From Archaeoglobales archaeon (GTDB lineage Archaea; Halobacteriota; Archaeoglobi; Archaeoglobales; Archaeoglobaceae): DNA of 5,611 nucleotides. The number at the start of each line of letters is the position of its first letter. The stretch's first letter is position 1. The translations under genes and the position numbers were made by a program. The stretch covers positions 1-5,611 of the forward strand of contig QMZD01000135.1 of NCBI GenBank assembly GCA_003662985.1, given 5' to 3'. Under the pieces are notes generated by a model that saw nothing but the letters and a program-made list of their open reading frames with translations, had not been told where the DNA came from and made no database searches. This document shows positions 5,321-5,611 of the stretch, piece by piece.

Positions 5321-5611
5321 TCAGAAAGACAGAGAGAACATGATCAGAATGCTAAGAACCATCAAAATGATGGCGACAATTCCAAGGTAGAATGCATACT
5401 TCGAATCTCCAAATATTATCGGGATCGGGCCGATCATTATAATTCCAGCGCCTTTAATCTTCTTCCCTTCTCTATTTTCCCAGTCGTATTCTCCGTATTC
5501 TTTGTATTTTTTGTATTCTTCATCCTCAAATTCATCATAATCGTAGTCGCAGACCCTTCTTTTTCTTAATTCATGGACTTCTGTCTCCTCGAATGGCTCC
5601 CCGCTAATTCC
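5321..5611 (-). CDS. DUF131/TIGR00304-family membrane protein, C-terminal part (5' end outside window)
   Basis: On the minus strand a frame is open from the window edge to TGA at 5321-5323, giving the last 96 residues. The segment KGAGIIMIGPIPIIFGDSK (residues 53-71 of the visible part) carries the core of the archaeal DUF131/TIGR00304 family (IGPIPIIFG), and is followed by a hydrophobic helix (about 74-93) that ends the protein. The function of the family is unknown; members are small integral membrane proteins, usually with one helix on each side of the motif, so the first helix should lie beyond the right edge. Before the motif is a hydrophilic stretch with RKRR, then a segment very rich in tyrosine, aspartate and glutamate (DYDYDEFEDEEYKKYKEYG), longer and more acidic than I expect for the family. 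The gene converges on paaK with a gap of 45 bases. Frame and family are well supported; the role is not known. Confidence 0.82.
   Translation of the reverse strand, partial: GISGEPFEETEVHELRKRRVCDYDYDEFEDEEYKKYKEYGEYDWENREGKKIKGAGIIMIGPIPIIFGDSKYAFYLGIVAIILMVLSILIMFSLSF

Noticed and set aside
5420..5436. GATCGGGCCGATC palindrome
   Set aside because: It lies within the codons for the conserved IGPIP motif of the DUF131 protein and is explained by coding constraint.

Overview
The window looks archaeal, probably a thermophilic euryarchaeon of the Archaeoglobales type (Archaeoglobus, Ferroglobus or Geoglobus). The genus is an inference. Direct signs are: an Lhr-type helicase tail, an RPA with several OB folds, a DUF131 membrane protein (an archaeal family), a solitary 5S rRNA gene that is clearly richer in G+C (about 61% by hand count) than the surrounding DNA, AT-rich TATA/BRE-like promoters about 25 bases upstream of starts, and GGTGA-type ribosome binding sites.

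Layout, left to right. (1) 1-1008 (+): C-terminal 335 residues of a large Lhr-family helicase whose start lies outside the window. (2) 1009-1150: a gap of 142 bases with a 16-bp palindrome and short tandem repeats, then a strong ribosome binding site. (3) 1151-2194 (+): RPA, the single-stranded DNA binding protein. (4) 2213-3079 (-): a ten-helix EamA/DMT-family transporter, convergent with RPA. (5) 3147-3269 (-): a 5S rRNA gene with its own TATA box; the transporter gene lies 67 bases downstream on the same strand. (6) 3270-3438: the divergent control region between the 5S gene and a small lipoprotein gene. (7) 3439-3837 (+): a small secreted lipoprotein of unknown function, probably translated from a leaderless mRNA. 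(8) 3959-5275 (+): a phenylacetate-CoA ligase-type (PaaK) enzyme with its own promoter and ribosome binding site. (9) 5321-5611 (-): the C-terminal part of a DUF131/TIGR00304 membrane protein, convergent with paaK and running off the right edge.

The helicase and RPA both work on nucleic acids and lie in tandem, but the 142-base gap suggests separate transcription. The other genes look like independent housekeeping or metabolic units, not one pathway. I see no mobile element, CRISPR array, toxin-antitoxin pair or defence cassette. The less ordinary parts are the 5S-transporter arrangement, three intergenic repeat or palindrome structures, the uncharacterised two-cysteine lipoprotein, and the tyrosine/acid-rich segment of the DUF131 protein.
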